Shown piece after piece: positions 54,231 to 62,321 of a stretch of 64,000 nucleotides of DNA (positions within the stretch are counted from its first letter, which is position 1; every line of letters starts with the position of its first letter). This DNA is from an uncultured Pelagibacteraceae bacterium (GTDB taxonomy: Bacteria > Pseudomonadota > Alphaproteobacteria > Pelagibacterales > Pelagibacteraceae). The notes under the pieces were generated by a model, which ran no database searches, was not told the DNA's origin, and was given only the letters and a program-made list of their open reading frames with translations. The position numbers and the translations under genes are program-made. The DNA lies in assembly GCA_902521075.1 (NCBI GenBank), contig CABYQM010000005.1:1-64000 (forward strand), read 5' to 3'.

Positions 54231-54641
54231 CTAGTCTTCTAATTTTACTAAAACTTCGACTGATTTAATTTTTTTTCCAGGTATAGATTTTTGAATCTCT
54301 ATCGGTCCTACATCCTCATTTTTAATGTCAATAAGCTTTTCTTCTTTAACATCGAAGAAATGGTGATGATCTGTGACATTTGTATCAAAGTAAGTTTGAT
54401 TAGAATTAATTGGTATCTCTTTTAGATATCCTTTTTTAAGAAATGCATGGACTGTATTGTAAACAGTTGCTAAAGAAACTTTTTCACCCGTTTTATCTTT
54501 AATTAAGTTGAATAAGTCGTTTATTGTGAAGTGGAAAGTTTTATCTCTATTGAATAAAACCTCACATATATTTATTCTTTGTTTAGTTGGTCTTAAGCTA
54601 GAGTTCCTTAGTTTTTCAATAAATTCTTGTTTACTAGTCAT
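54231..54641 (-). CDS. irr: Fur-family iron/heme-responsive regulator Irr
   Basis: Winged-helix regulator of 136 residues from ATG 54639-54641; the longer frame would start at TTG 54645-54647. The helix-turn-helix is RPTKQRINICEVLF and VSLATVYNTVHAFLKKGYL. The segment TYFDTNVTDHHHFF (His92-94) is the Irr hallmark and part of its heme-sensing site. Classical Fur CxxC zinc motifs are absent. In rhizobia Irr controls heme and iron genes and is destroyed when heme is plentiful. It is divergent from fabA, the same order seen in other alphaproteobacteria, and upstream of katG. Confidence 0.92.
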   Translation of the reverse strand: MTSKQEFIEKLRNSSLRPTKQRINICEVLFNRDKTFHFTINDLFNLIKDKTGEKVSLATVYNTVHAFLKKGYLKEIPINSNQTYFDTNVTDHHHFFDVKEEKLIDIKNEDVGPIEIQKSIPGKKIKSVEVLVKLED

Positions 54642-54648
54642 TAGCAAT

Positions 54649-54663
54649 TTAAAACTATTCTAA
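54649..54663. promoter_or_regulatory. Irr-like operator upstream of irr
   Basis: TTAAAACTATTCTAA differs from katG operator 2 in only two positions and lies 7 bases before the irr ATG, in the gap shared with fabA. It would allow autoregulation of irr, and perhaps control of fabA. By-eye match only. Confidence 0.55.
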
Positions 54664-54714
54664 ACTATTTGTATATTATAATGTACCTAAATCAAGTAAT
54701 AAGATTACAAAACT

Positions 54715-55215
54715 ATGAAAAAAAGTTCCTTTAATTACGACGAACTTATTGATTGTGCTAACGGCAAATTATTTGGTCCAGGGAATGCAAAATTACCTTC
54801 TCCACCAATGCTAATGTTTGATAGAATTACAGAAATTTCTGAGAATCAAGGTTTTTATAAAAAAGGTTCCATGAAAGCCGAACTTGATATTAAAGATAAT
54901 TTATGGTTCTTTGATTGTCATTTTAGAGAAGATCCAGTTATGCCAGGTTGTCTTGGTTTAGATGCTATGTGGCAGTTAGTTGGCTTTTTTCTTGGTTGGA
55001 TGGGAAATCCAGGAAGAGGTAGAGCATTAGGTGTAAGCACAGTAAAATTCACTGGGGAAGTTCTTAAAAATGTCAAAATGGCAACATATGAAATAGATAT
55101 GAAAAGAATTCTTGTTAAAGGAGAAACAACTGTAGGTCTTGCAAATGGAATATTGCTTGCTGATGGAAAAAAGATTTATAGTGCAGAAAATCTTAAGGTA
55201 GGATTATTTAAATAA
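54715..55215 (+). CDS. fabA: 3-hydroxydecanoyl-ACP dehydratase/isomerase
   Basis: Hotdog-fold enzyme of 166 residues that introduces the double bond for unsaturated fatty acids. The N-terminal [16 protein letters not shown], the active-site [20 protein letters not shown] (catalytic His) and the Asp/Glu-containing helix [13 protein letters not shown] are diagnostic of FabA rather than FabZ. It heads fabA-fabB-fabI (TAATG overlap with fabB), divergent from irr. Confidence 0.97.
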   Translation: MKKSSFNYDELIDCANGKLFGPGNAKLPSPPMLMFDRITEISENQGFYKKGSMKAELDIKDNLWFFDCHFREDPVMPGCLGLDAMWQLVGFFLGWMGNPGRGRALGVSTVKFTGEVLKNVKMATYEIDMKRILVKGETTVGLANGILLADGKKIYSAENLKVGLFK

Positions 55216-56426
55216 TGAAAAGAGTAGTTGTAACAGGACTTGGTGTAGTTTCGTGTTTAGGAAATAATCAAGGCGAGGTTTATCAATCATTGGTTAATAC
55301 AAAATCAGGAATAACATTTTCGGAGGAATACAAAGAGCATAATTTAAAAAGCCATATTCATGGTAAACCTAATATCAAGTTAGAAGATTATATTGATAGA
55401 AAAGTTATTCGTTTTATGGGTGCTGGTTCAGCATATAACTATGTTGCAATGAGTGAAGCGGTTAAAGACTCTGGATTAGAAGAAAATGAGGTTAGTAATA
55501 TTTCAACTGGGATGGTAATGGGATCTGGAGGTCCATCAATTGAAAACGTTATTTTAGCATCAGATAAGACTAGAGAAAAAAATCCAAAAAAAATGGGTCC
55601 ATTTATAGTTCCAAGAACAATGGCAAGTACTGCTTCTGCCACTCTAGCAGTTCCATTTAAAATAAAAGGCACTAATTACACAATAAGTTCTGCATGCGCA
55701 ACGAGTGGTCATTGTATTGGTAATGCAATGGAGCTTATTCAATTAGGAAAACAAAATATTATTTTTGCAGGTGGTAGTGATGAGGTTCATTTTGCAATGA
55801 CTGCAATGTTTGATGCAATGACTGCGCTATCATCAAAATATAACGATACCCCTGAAAAAGCCTCAAGACCATATGATAAAACAAGAGATGGTTTTGTAAT
55901 TGCTGGTGGAGGTGGAGTTCTTGTCTTAGAAGAGTACGAACATGCCAAAGCAAGAGGTGCTAAAATATATGCAGAATTAACTGGATATGGAGCAACATCA
56001 GATGGCTATGATATGGTTGCACCATCTGGTGAGGGAGCGGTGAGATGTATGAAAATGGCTCTAGCAACATCAAAAAATAAAATTGACTATATTAATACTC
56101 ACGGGACATCTACACCTGTTGGAGATATTACAGAATTAAAAGCAGTTGGTGAGGCTTTCCCAGACTATAAACCTAAGATAAGTTCAACAAAATCTTTGTC
56201 AGGCCATTCATTAGGTGCAACTTCAGTTCACGAAGCAATTTATAGTTTAATAATGATGAAAAACAATTTTATTTCAGCTTCAGCAAATATTTCTGAAATG
56301 GATGACGAAGCAAAAAATTATCCGATTGTTACACAAGTTGAAAAGGACGTAAATTTAAATGCAATCATGTCTAACAGCTTTGGTTTTGGTGGAACTAATG
56401 CAACATTAGTGTTTGAGAAAGTTTAG
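55215..56426 (+). CDS. fabB: Beta-ketoacyl-ACP synthase I
   Basis: Condensing enzyme of 403 residues that extends the unsaturated acyl chain made by FabA. The nucleophile is in [17 protein letters not shown] (Cys near 160). The two histidines are in [12 protein letters not shown] and [11 protein letters not shown], and the C-terminal loop is [14 protein letters not shown]. It is adjacent to fabA, and fabA/fabB pairs are the hallmark of the anaerobic unsaturated fatty acid pathway. Confidence 0.97.
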   Translation: MKRVVVTGLGVVSCLGNNQGEVYQSLVNTKSGITFSEEYKEHNLKSHIHGKPNIKLEDYIDRKVIRFMGAGSAYNYVAMSEAVKDSGLEENEVSNISTGMVMGSGGPSIENVILASDKTREKNPKKMGPFIVPRTMASTASATLAVPFKIKGTNYTISSACATSGHCIGNAMELIQLGKQNIIFAGGSDEVHFAMTAMFDAMTALSSKYNDTPEKASRPYDKTRDGFVIAGGGGVLVLEEYEHAKARGAKIYAELTGYGATSDGYDMVAPSGEGAVRCMKMALATSKNKIDYINTHGTSTPVGDITELKAVGEAFPDYKPKISSTKSLSGHSLGATSVHEAIYSLIMMKNNFISASANISEMDDEAKNYPIVTQVEKDVNLNAIMSNSFGFGGTNATLVFEKV

Positions 56427-56430
56427 ATCT

Positions 56431-57216
56431 ATGAGTTTAATGAAGGGGAAAAAAGGTCTTATTATGGGCGTTGCCAATGAAAGGTCAATTGCATGGGGTA
56501 TATCGCAAAAACTAGCAGAAGCTGGAGCAGAGTTAGCTTTTACATATTTGGGTGATGCTTTAAAAAAAAGAGTTGTTCCACTTGCAGAAAAACTGAATTC
56601 AAGTGTAACGTTTAGCTGTGATGTAGAAAAAAAAGAAGAAGTTGTAAAACTTTTTGAAGATGTAAAAAGTCAATGGGGAGAAATTGATTTTGTTGTGCAT
56701 GCAATTGCATTTTCAGACAAGACTGAGTTATCAGGAGAATATTTAAATACTACTCGAGAAAACTTTTTAAGAAGTATGTTAATATCTTGTTTTTCATTTA
56801 CTGAAGTTGCTAGAGAGGCATCTAAAATAATGAAGCAAGGTGGTAGTATGATTACTTTAAGTTATGAGGCAAATAAAGCCATACCTAATTATAATGTAAT
56901 GGGAGTATGTAAAGCTGCACTAGAATCTAGTGTTAAATATCTTGCAAGGGATCTAGGAGCAAAGAATATTAGAGTTAATGCAATCAGTGCGGGACCAATT
57001 AAAACTCTAGCGGCATCCGCTATTGGAGATGCTAAATTTCTTTACAAGTGGAACGCAGATCATTCATTTTTGAAAAGAAATGTTGATAATCTTGATGTTG
57101 GAAATTCAGCGTTATATCTTTTAAGTGATATGGCTGGGGGAGTTACTGGTGAAATTCATTATGTTGATGCTGGGTACAATAAAGTTGGAATGCCAGATCC
57201 TAAAAACATTTCTTAA
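56431..57216 (+). CDS. fabI: Enoyl-ACP reductase (NADH)
   Basis: Short-chain dehydrogenase of 261 residues that completes each elongation cycle. The start is ATG 56431 (MSLMKGKKGLIMG), 4 bases after the fabB stop. The cofactor motif is GVANERSIAWGIS, and the catalytic Tyr and Lys are in PNYNVMGVCKAALES (Y-x6-K, FabI-specific). The C-terminal GAVTGEIHYVDAGYN-like end is clear (GGVTGEIHYVDAGYN). It is the third gene of the fabABI unit. Confidence 0.97.
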   Translation: MSLMKGKKGLIMGVANERSIAWGISQKLAEAGAELAFTYLGDALKKRVVPLAEKLNSSVTFSCDVEKKEEVVKLFEDVKSQWGEIDFVVHAIAFSDKTELSGEYLNTTRENFLRSMLISCFSFTEVAREASKIMKQGGSMITLSYEANKAIPNYNVMGVCKAALESSVKYLARDLGAKNIRVNAISAGPIKTLAASAIGDAKFLYKWNADHSFLKRNVDNLDVGNSALYLLSDMAGGVTGEIHYVDAGYNKVGMPDPKNIS

Positions 57217-57238
57217 AATTTCATAAAAATCTAGAGAT

Positions 57239-59449
57239 TTAATTGCTCTCAAGCTTAAACGCAACTAAATATTCTGAATTAGATTTTTTGTAATTATAAT
57301 ATCTTCCGCCTGATGCATTTACCAATATATATTGTGTGCCATCCATCTCATAAGTCATTGGTGCTGATGAACCACTAGCTGGTAATTTGTAACTCCATAT
57401 TTGATCACCATCACTAGACTTGTAAGCGTATATTTTTTCATCACTAGTACCTGTTGAAAATAAAATATTTGATTTAGTTGAGAGTAAACCACCAAAATTT
57501 GTACTGCCAGGAATTTTTTTATTTCTAGAAATTGTATATCCGGAAGGAATGGACCAATTTAATTTCCCAGTTTCAATATCAATTGCTGATATTTTGCCCC
57601 AAGGTTGCACTGATGCGGGAAGTTTTTCATTATCTAAAATAACTTGCCATTTGTATCCTATATGTATTAGATCCAATTTATTTAGTACTTTATCAACTTT
57701 TTGAAAATAATTTTTAACTTGTAAAAGTTCATCATTTGTTATTTTAATTTTATTTTCAATATATTTATGACTGAATTGAAAATCTTCAGTATTTTCCATT
57801 GAATTAAATCTTTCTAATTGTGAAAGATTCGTCAAGGATGGAACATATTCATCTCCAGTAAATTCTGTCTCAAAATATTCTTGTCTATAATACCCATGAC
57901 AACTTAAACATTTATTCTTATAAATTTTACTTCCAGAAAAATCTAGAAATTTTGTTGAGTTGAAGTAAAGTTGATCAAATAAATAAAAAACTCCTTTAAT
58001 TATTTTATATGAAGAATAATAATCCTCGCTATCTACATACCTTTTTATTCTCTGATTTAAATTTTTATCTAGAAGTTCTTTTTTCTTATAATTTGATAAA
58101 AACTCATATTTATCTATAAACCTTTTTATCCTTATATTTAGACCTTTTTTTAGTCTATAAATCTGGTCTTGGTAATAAGCTCTTATAATCCAAGGATCAT
58201 GGTTTGTTGTTACAATAATTTGATTATTTAATTTATCAAAAGAACCACCTGGCCATTGAGGTCCTCCATGTAGACCAATTAAAGTAGAGTCATAATTTAA
58301 AGATAAAGGTATATATTTACTATTATATTTAGAATATCTTAACTTATGAGAAATATAGTTTTTTTTATTTATATCATCAATAGAATCTAAGTAAGAATCA
58401 AAATCATATGTAATTGATGATATCGGTTCAGGTTTTAAAAACTCTTTTTGTACTTTTGAATAATTTACATTTTTTAATGAATTATCTGGAGATAAGGCAT
58501 TTGAATTTTTGAAGCTATTATCAAAATGTAATTCACAAGTATTTAAATCTGCCACAATAGTATTTCCAGTTTTTGAAAAACCAAATACAATATTTTTTTG
58601 ATCACCATTAATATTATTTACAACAATAGGATGGCCCACCATATCTAAATCCCAATGGTCAAATTTAACATCTTGAAATGAACATCGAATTTTTCCATTT
58701 AAAGCATCCAAAATTACAAGACTATTGAAATAGTCAGGTTCTTTTGTTCTTGAATAGATTAAATCTGCTGGATCACTTGTGGTAACAATTAATGAATTTG
58801 TAATTTTATCATATGAAAATCCAGACCAAACTCTTGCACCATTAAGATTCGCACTCCAATTTTTTTTATAATTGTTTATTTCATAACTTTCTATTTTGCT
58901 AGAACTGGATATAAAAATTTTATTATCAATTACTATTGGAGCAAGACCAGAACCATTTTCTCCAAATTTGCCTTGGTCACCAAGACTATTAATAATCTGA
59001 CCGTTATTTGGATCAATTGCTAAAATTGTTTTATTAGTTGGTATAAAGATAACTTTTTTTGATTCATTACCGAAATTAATTTCTTTAAATGTAATACCTC
59101 TTTTTGCAATACCCTTATATCCATTATATTTTTTTTTCCAATTTATTTGGCCACTTTTAGGATTCAACGAAACCAAATAATTGTCTAAAGTTCCAAAAAT
59201 AAGAGACTTATCTGTTATTACTGGAGTTAATGCATTAGCAACAGTGGGATCATCTTTAATTTCAAGATCATTTTTAAAGATCCATGCTACCTTTAAGTTA
59301 TCAATATTTTCTAAGTTTATTTGGTCTAAATAAGAATATCTATGTGATTGATAATTTCCTGTTGAAGTAAAGTAGTTTTGCTCAGATGCAAAACTTAAAC
59401 CAAAAAAATTAAATAAAAAAAAATGAAAAGTTAAAATAAATTTTAGCAT
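57239..59449 (-). CDS. PQQ-dependent dehydrogenase with inserted heme c site
   Basis: Periplasmic quinoprotein of 736 residues. A signal peptide (about 1-22) is followed by an eight-bladed propeller of the PQQ-alcohol/glucose dehydrogenase type, with YSYLDQINLENIDNLKVAWI near the start. Blade repeats such as INWKKKYNG, IDIETGKLNWSIPSG and DGDQIWSYKLPASGSS are visible. A CLSCH heme c motif lies near residue 512, between propeller parts, after a charged 70-residue insert. It probably oxidises a small alcohol or sugar and passes electrons to a cytochrome. PQQ synthesis genes are not in the window. The substrate is unknown. Confidence 0.85.
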   Translation of the reverse strand: MLKFILTFHFFLFNFFGLSFASEQNYFTSTGNYQSHRYSYLDQINLENIDNLKVAWIFKNDLEIKDDPTVANALTPVITDKSLIFGTLDNYLVSLNPKSGQINWKKKYNGYKGIAKRGITFKEINFGNESKKVIFIPTNKTILAIDPNNGQIINSLGDQGKFGENGSGLAPIVIDNKIFISSSSKIESYEINNYKKNWSANLNGARVWSGFSYDKITNSLIVTTSDPADLIYSRTKEPDYFNSLVILDALNGKIRCSFQDVKFDHWDLDMVGHPIVVNNINGDQKNIVFGFSKTGNTIVADLNTCELHFDNSFKNSNALSPDNSLKNVNYSKVQKEFLKPEPISSITYDFDSYLDSIDDINKKNYISHKLRYSKYNSKYIPLSLNYDSTLIGLHGGPQWPGGSFDKLNNQIIVTTNHDPWIIRAYYQDQIYRLKKGLNIRIKRFIDKYEFLSNYKKKELLDKNLNQRIKRYVDSEDYYSSYKIIKGVFYLFDQLYFNSTKFLDFSGSKIYKNKCLSCHGYYRQEYFETEFTGDEYVPSLTNLSQLERFNSMENTEDFQFSHKYIENKIKITNDELLQVKNYFQKVDKVLNKLDLIHIGYKWQVILDNEKLPASVQPWGKISAIDIETGKLNWSIPSGYTISRNKKIPGSTNFGGLLSTKSNILFSTGTSDEKIYAYKSSDGDQIWSYKLPASGSSAPMTYEMDGTQYILVNASGGRYYNYKKSNSEYLVAFKLESN

Positions 59450-59464
59450 TCATAATTAGTATAT

Positions 59465-59617
59465 TTTATACTAATTTAAATTCAATATTCCTGCTCCAGC
59501 AAAAATAATAAAGCAGAGCTAAAGAAGGCCTTTTGCAAAAAAAAATGTGAACCCAAAAACTAATGACAATTTACCATACTTAGTTTTTGTTATATTTATT
59601 AACTTTTTTAATGACAT
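59465..59617 (-). CDS. Putative 50-residue small membrane protein
   Basis: A 51-codon frame, ATG 59615-59617 to TAA 59465-59467, starts 6 bases after the pnp stop and ends 15 bases before the quinoprotein start. It begins MSLKKLINITKTKYGKLSLV (basic), then has one hydrophobic helix (FGFTFFFAKGLLLALLYYF) and a short polar end. No family is recognised. Its tight fit between two genes and the basic-then-hydrophobic design favour a real gene, but there is no strong Shine-Dalgarno. Confidence 0.5.
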
Positions 59618-59623
59618 GATATT

Positions 59624-61696
59624 TTAAACTATGGCCTGTTTAATCGACAATTTAACTTTACCTCTATCAAAACCGATTACCTTTACTTTGACTTCATCAC
59701 CTTCTTTTACAACATCGGTAACTTTACCTACTCTTTTATCTGCAAGTTCTGATATATGTACAAGACCATCTTGTTTTCCAAGGAAATTTACAAATGCACC
59801 AAACTCCATAATTTTCATGACTTTACCATTGTAAATTTTATTTAGCTCAGCTTTTGCGGTTAAGTCTTTAATCATTTGCATAGCTTTATTTCTAGACTCT
59901 TCATCAGGAGCCGCAACTGTGACTTCACCTTCGTCATTTATATCAACTTTAGCGCCTGACAACTCAACTATTTCTCTTATAGTTGCACCGCCTTTTCCAA
60001 TAACTGTAGCAATATCTTTCTTATCTACATTAATCTTTTCCATTTTGGGTGTATGTTTTCCAACATCATCCCTTGATTTAGATAGAGCTTTATTCATTTC
60101 ACCTAAAATATGAATTCTTCCGTCTTTTGCCTGCTTTAAAGCTTGCTCCATAATTTCGAAAGTTATTCCTGTAATTTTAATATCCATTTGAAGTGATGTT
60201 ATCCCATCTTTAGTTCCTGCAACTTTAAAATCCATATCACCTAAATGATCTTCGTCTCCTAGAATATCTGAAAGAACGCTAAATTCTTCTCCTTCTTTAA
60301 TTAAGCCCATTGCAATACCAGCTACTGGTTCTTTAATTGGTACACCAGCATCCATCAATGCTAAGGATGAACCACATACAGTCGCCATTGATGACGAACC
60401 ATTTGATTCGGTTATTTCTGATACGATTCTAAATGTATATGGAAAACTTTCTTTTGTAGGTAAAGAGGAATTTATTGCTCTCCAAGCTAATTTCCCATGT
60501 CCAATTTCTCTTCTTCCAGTACCTATTCTTCCCGTCTCTCCAACAGAGAAAGGTGGAAAATTATAATGAAGCATAAATCTCTCTTTTTGTAGACCTTCTA
60601 GACTTTCTATTTTTTGTTCATCATCAGATGTTCCAAGTGTAGTTGTAACTATTGCCTGTGTTTCTCCCCTTGTGAACAAAGCAGATCCATGCACTCTAGG
60701 AAGAATTCCAACTTCGCACATGATAGGTCTAACATCTGCAAGACCTCTACCATCAATCCGATTTTTGTTTTTAAGAATATCTGTTCTAACAATTCTTTTT
60801 TCTAAATTTTTAAGCTCAGAATTTACGTCAAGATCAGTATAATTCTCATCTTCTTCATAAAGCTTTTTTGCTTTATCAGTTATTTCTGAAATTAAATTCG
60901 ATCTTTCTTGTTTATCTTTTATTGAAAATGCTTTTTTAAGTTCCTCGGTAAAGTCGCTTTCCAATTTTTTTTTTACTTCTGAAAGATCTTTTTTCTCAAC
61001 TACCCAATCAGGTTTTTTGCATTCTTTGGCTAGATCCTCGATCAACTCGATTACAGGAACAAACCCTTCGTGCCCAAACTTAACAGCATTTAACATTTCC
61101 TCTTCAGTTAAACCACTTGCTTCGGACTCAACCATTAAAACCGCATCTTTTGTTCCAGCCACCACAAGATCTAATTTAGAATCTTTAAGTTGTGCTTTGG
61201 TAGGGTTAAGAACGTATTCTCCTTTAATAAAGCCAACTCTAGACGCACCTACAGGACCCAAGAATGGCATTCCTGAAATTGCCAAAGCTGCTGATGAAGC
61301 AATTATTGATAAAATATCTGCTTCGTTTTCTTTGTCATAAGATATCACAGTTGGTAGTACCTGAACTTCGTTTTTAAATTCATCTGGAAAAAGTGGTCTG
61401 ATAGGTCTATCAATTAATCTTGAGATTAATGTTTCACTATCTGTTGGTCTTGCTTCTCTTTTAAAATATCCACCTGGAATTTTACCAGCTGCATAATATT
61501 TTTCTTGATAATTTACTGACAAAGGAAAGTAATCCATATCTGGATTAACTTTTTTTGCTCCCACTGCTGTTGCTAAAACTACTGTTTCTCCACACTGAGC
61601 TATAATTGCACCATCTGCTTGTCTTGCTATTTTACCTGTTTCTAAACTAATTTTTTTTCCCGCTACTTCTATTTCTTTCTTTACAACTTTAAACAT
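59624..61696 (-). CDS. pnp: Polynucleotide phosphorylase
   Basis: Phosphorolytic 3'-5' exoribonuclease of 690 residues, trimeric and usually part of the degradosome. Two RNase PH-like domains (first about 1-220, second about 310-540 with [20 protein letters not shown] and [16 protein letters not shown]), then a KH domain ([21 protein letters not shown], about 555-615) and an S1 domain ([19 protein letters not shown], about 620-690). It abuts rpsO without a gap (TAAATG), as in many bacteria. Confidence 0.97.
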   Translation of the reverse strand: MFKVVKKEIEVAGKKISLETGKIARQADGAIIAQCGETVVLATAVGAKKVNPDMDYFPLSVNYQEKYYAAGKIPGGYFKREARPTDSETLISRLIDRPIRPLFPDEFKNEVQVLPTVISYDKENEADILSIIASSAALAISGMPFLGPVGASRVGFIKGEYVLNPTKAQLKDSKLDLVVAGTKDAVLMVESEASGLTEEEMLNAVKFGHEGFVPVIELIEDLAKECKKPDWVVEKKDLSEVKKKLESDFTEELKKAFSIKDKQERSNLISEITDKAKKLYEEDENYTDLDVNSELKNLEKRIVRTDILKNKNRIDGRGLADVRPIMCEVGILPRVHGSALFTRGETQAIVTTTLGTSDDEQKIESLEGLQKERFMLHYNFPPFSVGETGRIGTGRREIGHGKLAWRAINSSLPTKESFPYTFRIVSEITESNGSSSMATVCGSSLALMDAGVPIKEPVAGIAMGLIKEGEEFSVLSDILGDEDHLGDMDFKVAGTKDGITSLQMDIKITGITFEIMEQALKQAKDGRIHILGEMNKALSKSRDDVGKHTPKMEKINVDKKDIATVIGKGGATIREIVELSGAKVDINDEGEVTVAAPDEESRNKAMQMIKDLTAKAELNKIYNGKVMKIMEFGAFVNFLGKQDGLVHISELADKRVGKVTDVVKEGDEVKVKVIGFDRGKVKLSIKQAIV

Positions 61697-61945
61697 TTAC
61701 TTCCTTAAATTTAATTTTGATATTACTTCTTTATAAGACTCCATTTTATTTTTTTTTAAATAGTCTAATAATTTTTTTCTTCTATTTACTGCCCTTAAAA
61801 GTCCAACAGATGAATGTTTATCTTTTTTGAACTGTTTAATATGTTTTGACAAGTTCTCAATTTTTTCTGTTAATTGAGCAACTTGAACTTCTGAAGAACC
61901 TGTGTCCTTGTCATGAATCGCTAGTTCTTTTGCTTTGTTCGCCAT
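61697..61945 (-). CDS. rpsO: Small ribosomal subunit protein S15
   Basis: S15 organises the central domain of 16S rRNA. It has 82 residues, about seven fewer than E. coli S15; the difference lies in the N-terminal helix (MANKAKELAIHDKDTGSSEV). The DTGSSEVQVAQLT and GLLRAVNRRKKLLDYLKK segments are typical. It is between rbfA (10-base gap) and pnp. Confidence 0.96.
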   Translation of the reverse strand: MANKAKELAIHDKDTGSSEVQVAQLTEKIENLSKHIKQFKKDKHSSVGLLRAVNRRKKLLDYLKKNKMESYKEVISKLNLRK

Positions 61946-61955
61946 TTTCTATTCC

Positions 61956-62321
61956 TTATTTATTTGTTTGTTTTATTAAATTTTCAATTTTTTCTGCATA
62001 ATCAAAGGAATCATCTTTAACAAAAAATAGCTTTGGTAAAAATTTCATTACTATCTTTTTTGATAAGACTTTTCTTATTACAAATGAAAATTCTTTTAAT
62101 TTAGCAACGACCTCTTCAGCGTTTTTTCCGCCTAAAGGCATTACAAAAATTTTTGCTGTTTTTAAATCCGGAGACATTCTAACTTCAGTTACCGTTATCT
62201 CTTTTGTAGATAAATCTGGTAGTTTTGCTTCATCTCTGATAAATAACATTCCTAATGCTTGTTTAATCATTTCGCCAACTCTTAGCTGTCTTTGAGTAAC
62301 AGGTCTTCCTAAATTAGTCAT
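61956..62321 (-). CDS. rbfA: Ribosome-binding factor A
   Basis: 30S maturation factor of 121 residues with a KH-like fold. RQLRVGEMIKQALGMLF, VTEVRMSPDLKTAKIFVMPL and LPKLFFVKDDSFDYAEKI are characteristic. Its start overlaps the infB stop (TAATG). It helps process the 16S 5' end, especially in the cold. Confidence 0.95.
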   Translation of the reverse strand: MTNLGRPVTQRQLRVGEMIKQALGMLFIRDEAKLPDLSTKEITVTEVRMSPDLKTAKIFVMPLGGKNAEEVVAKLKEFSFVIRKVLSKKIVMKFLPKLFFVKDDSFDYAEKIENLIKQTNK

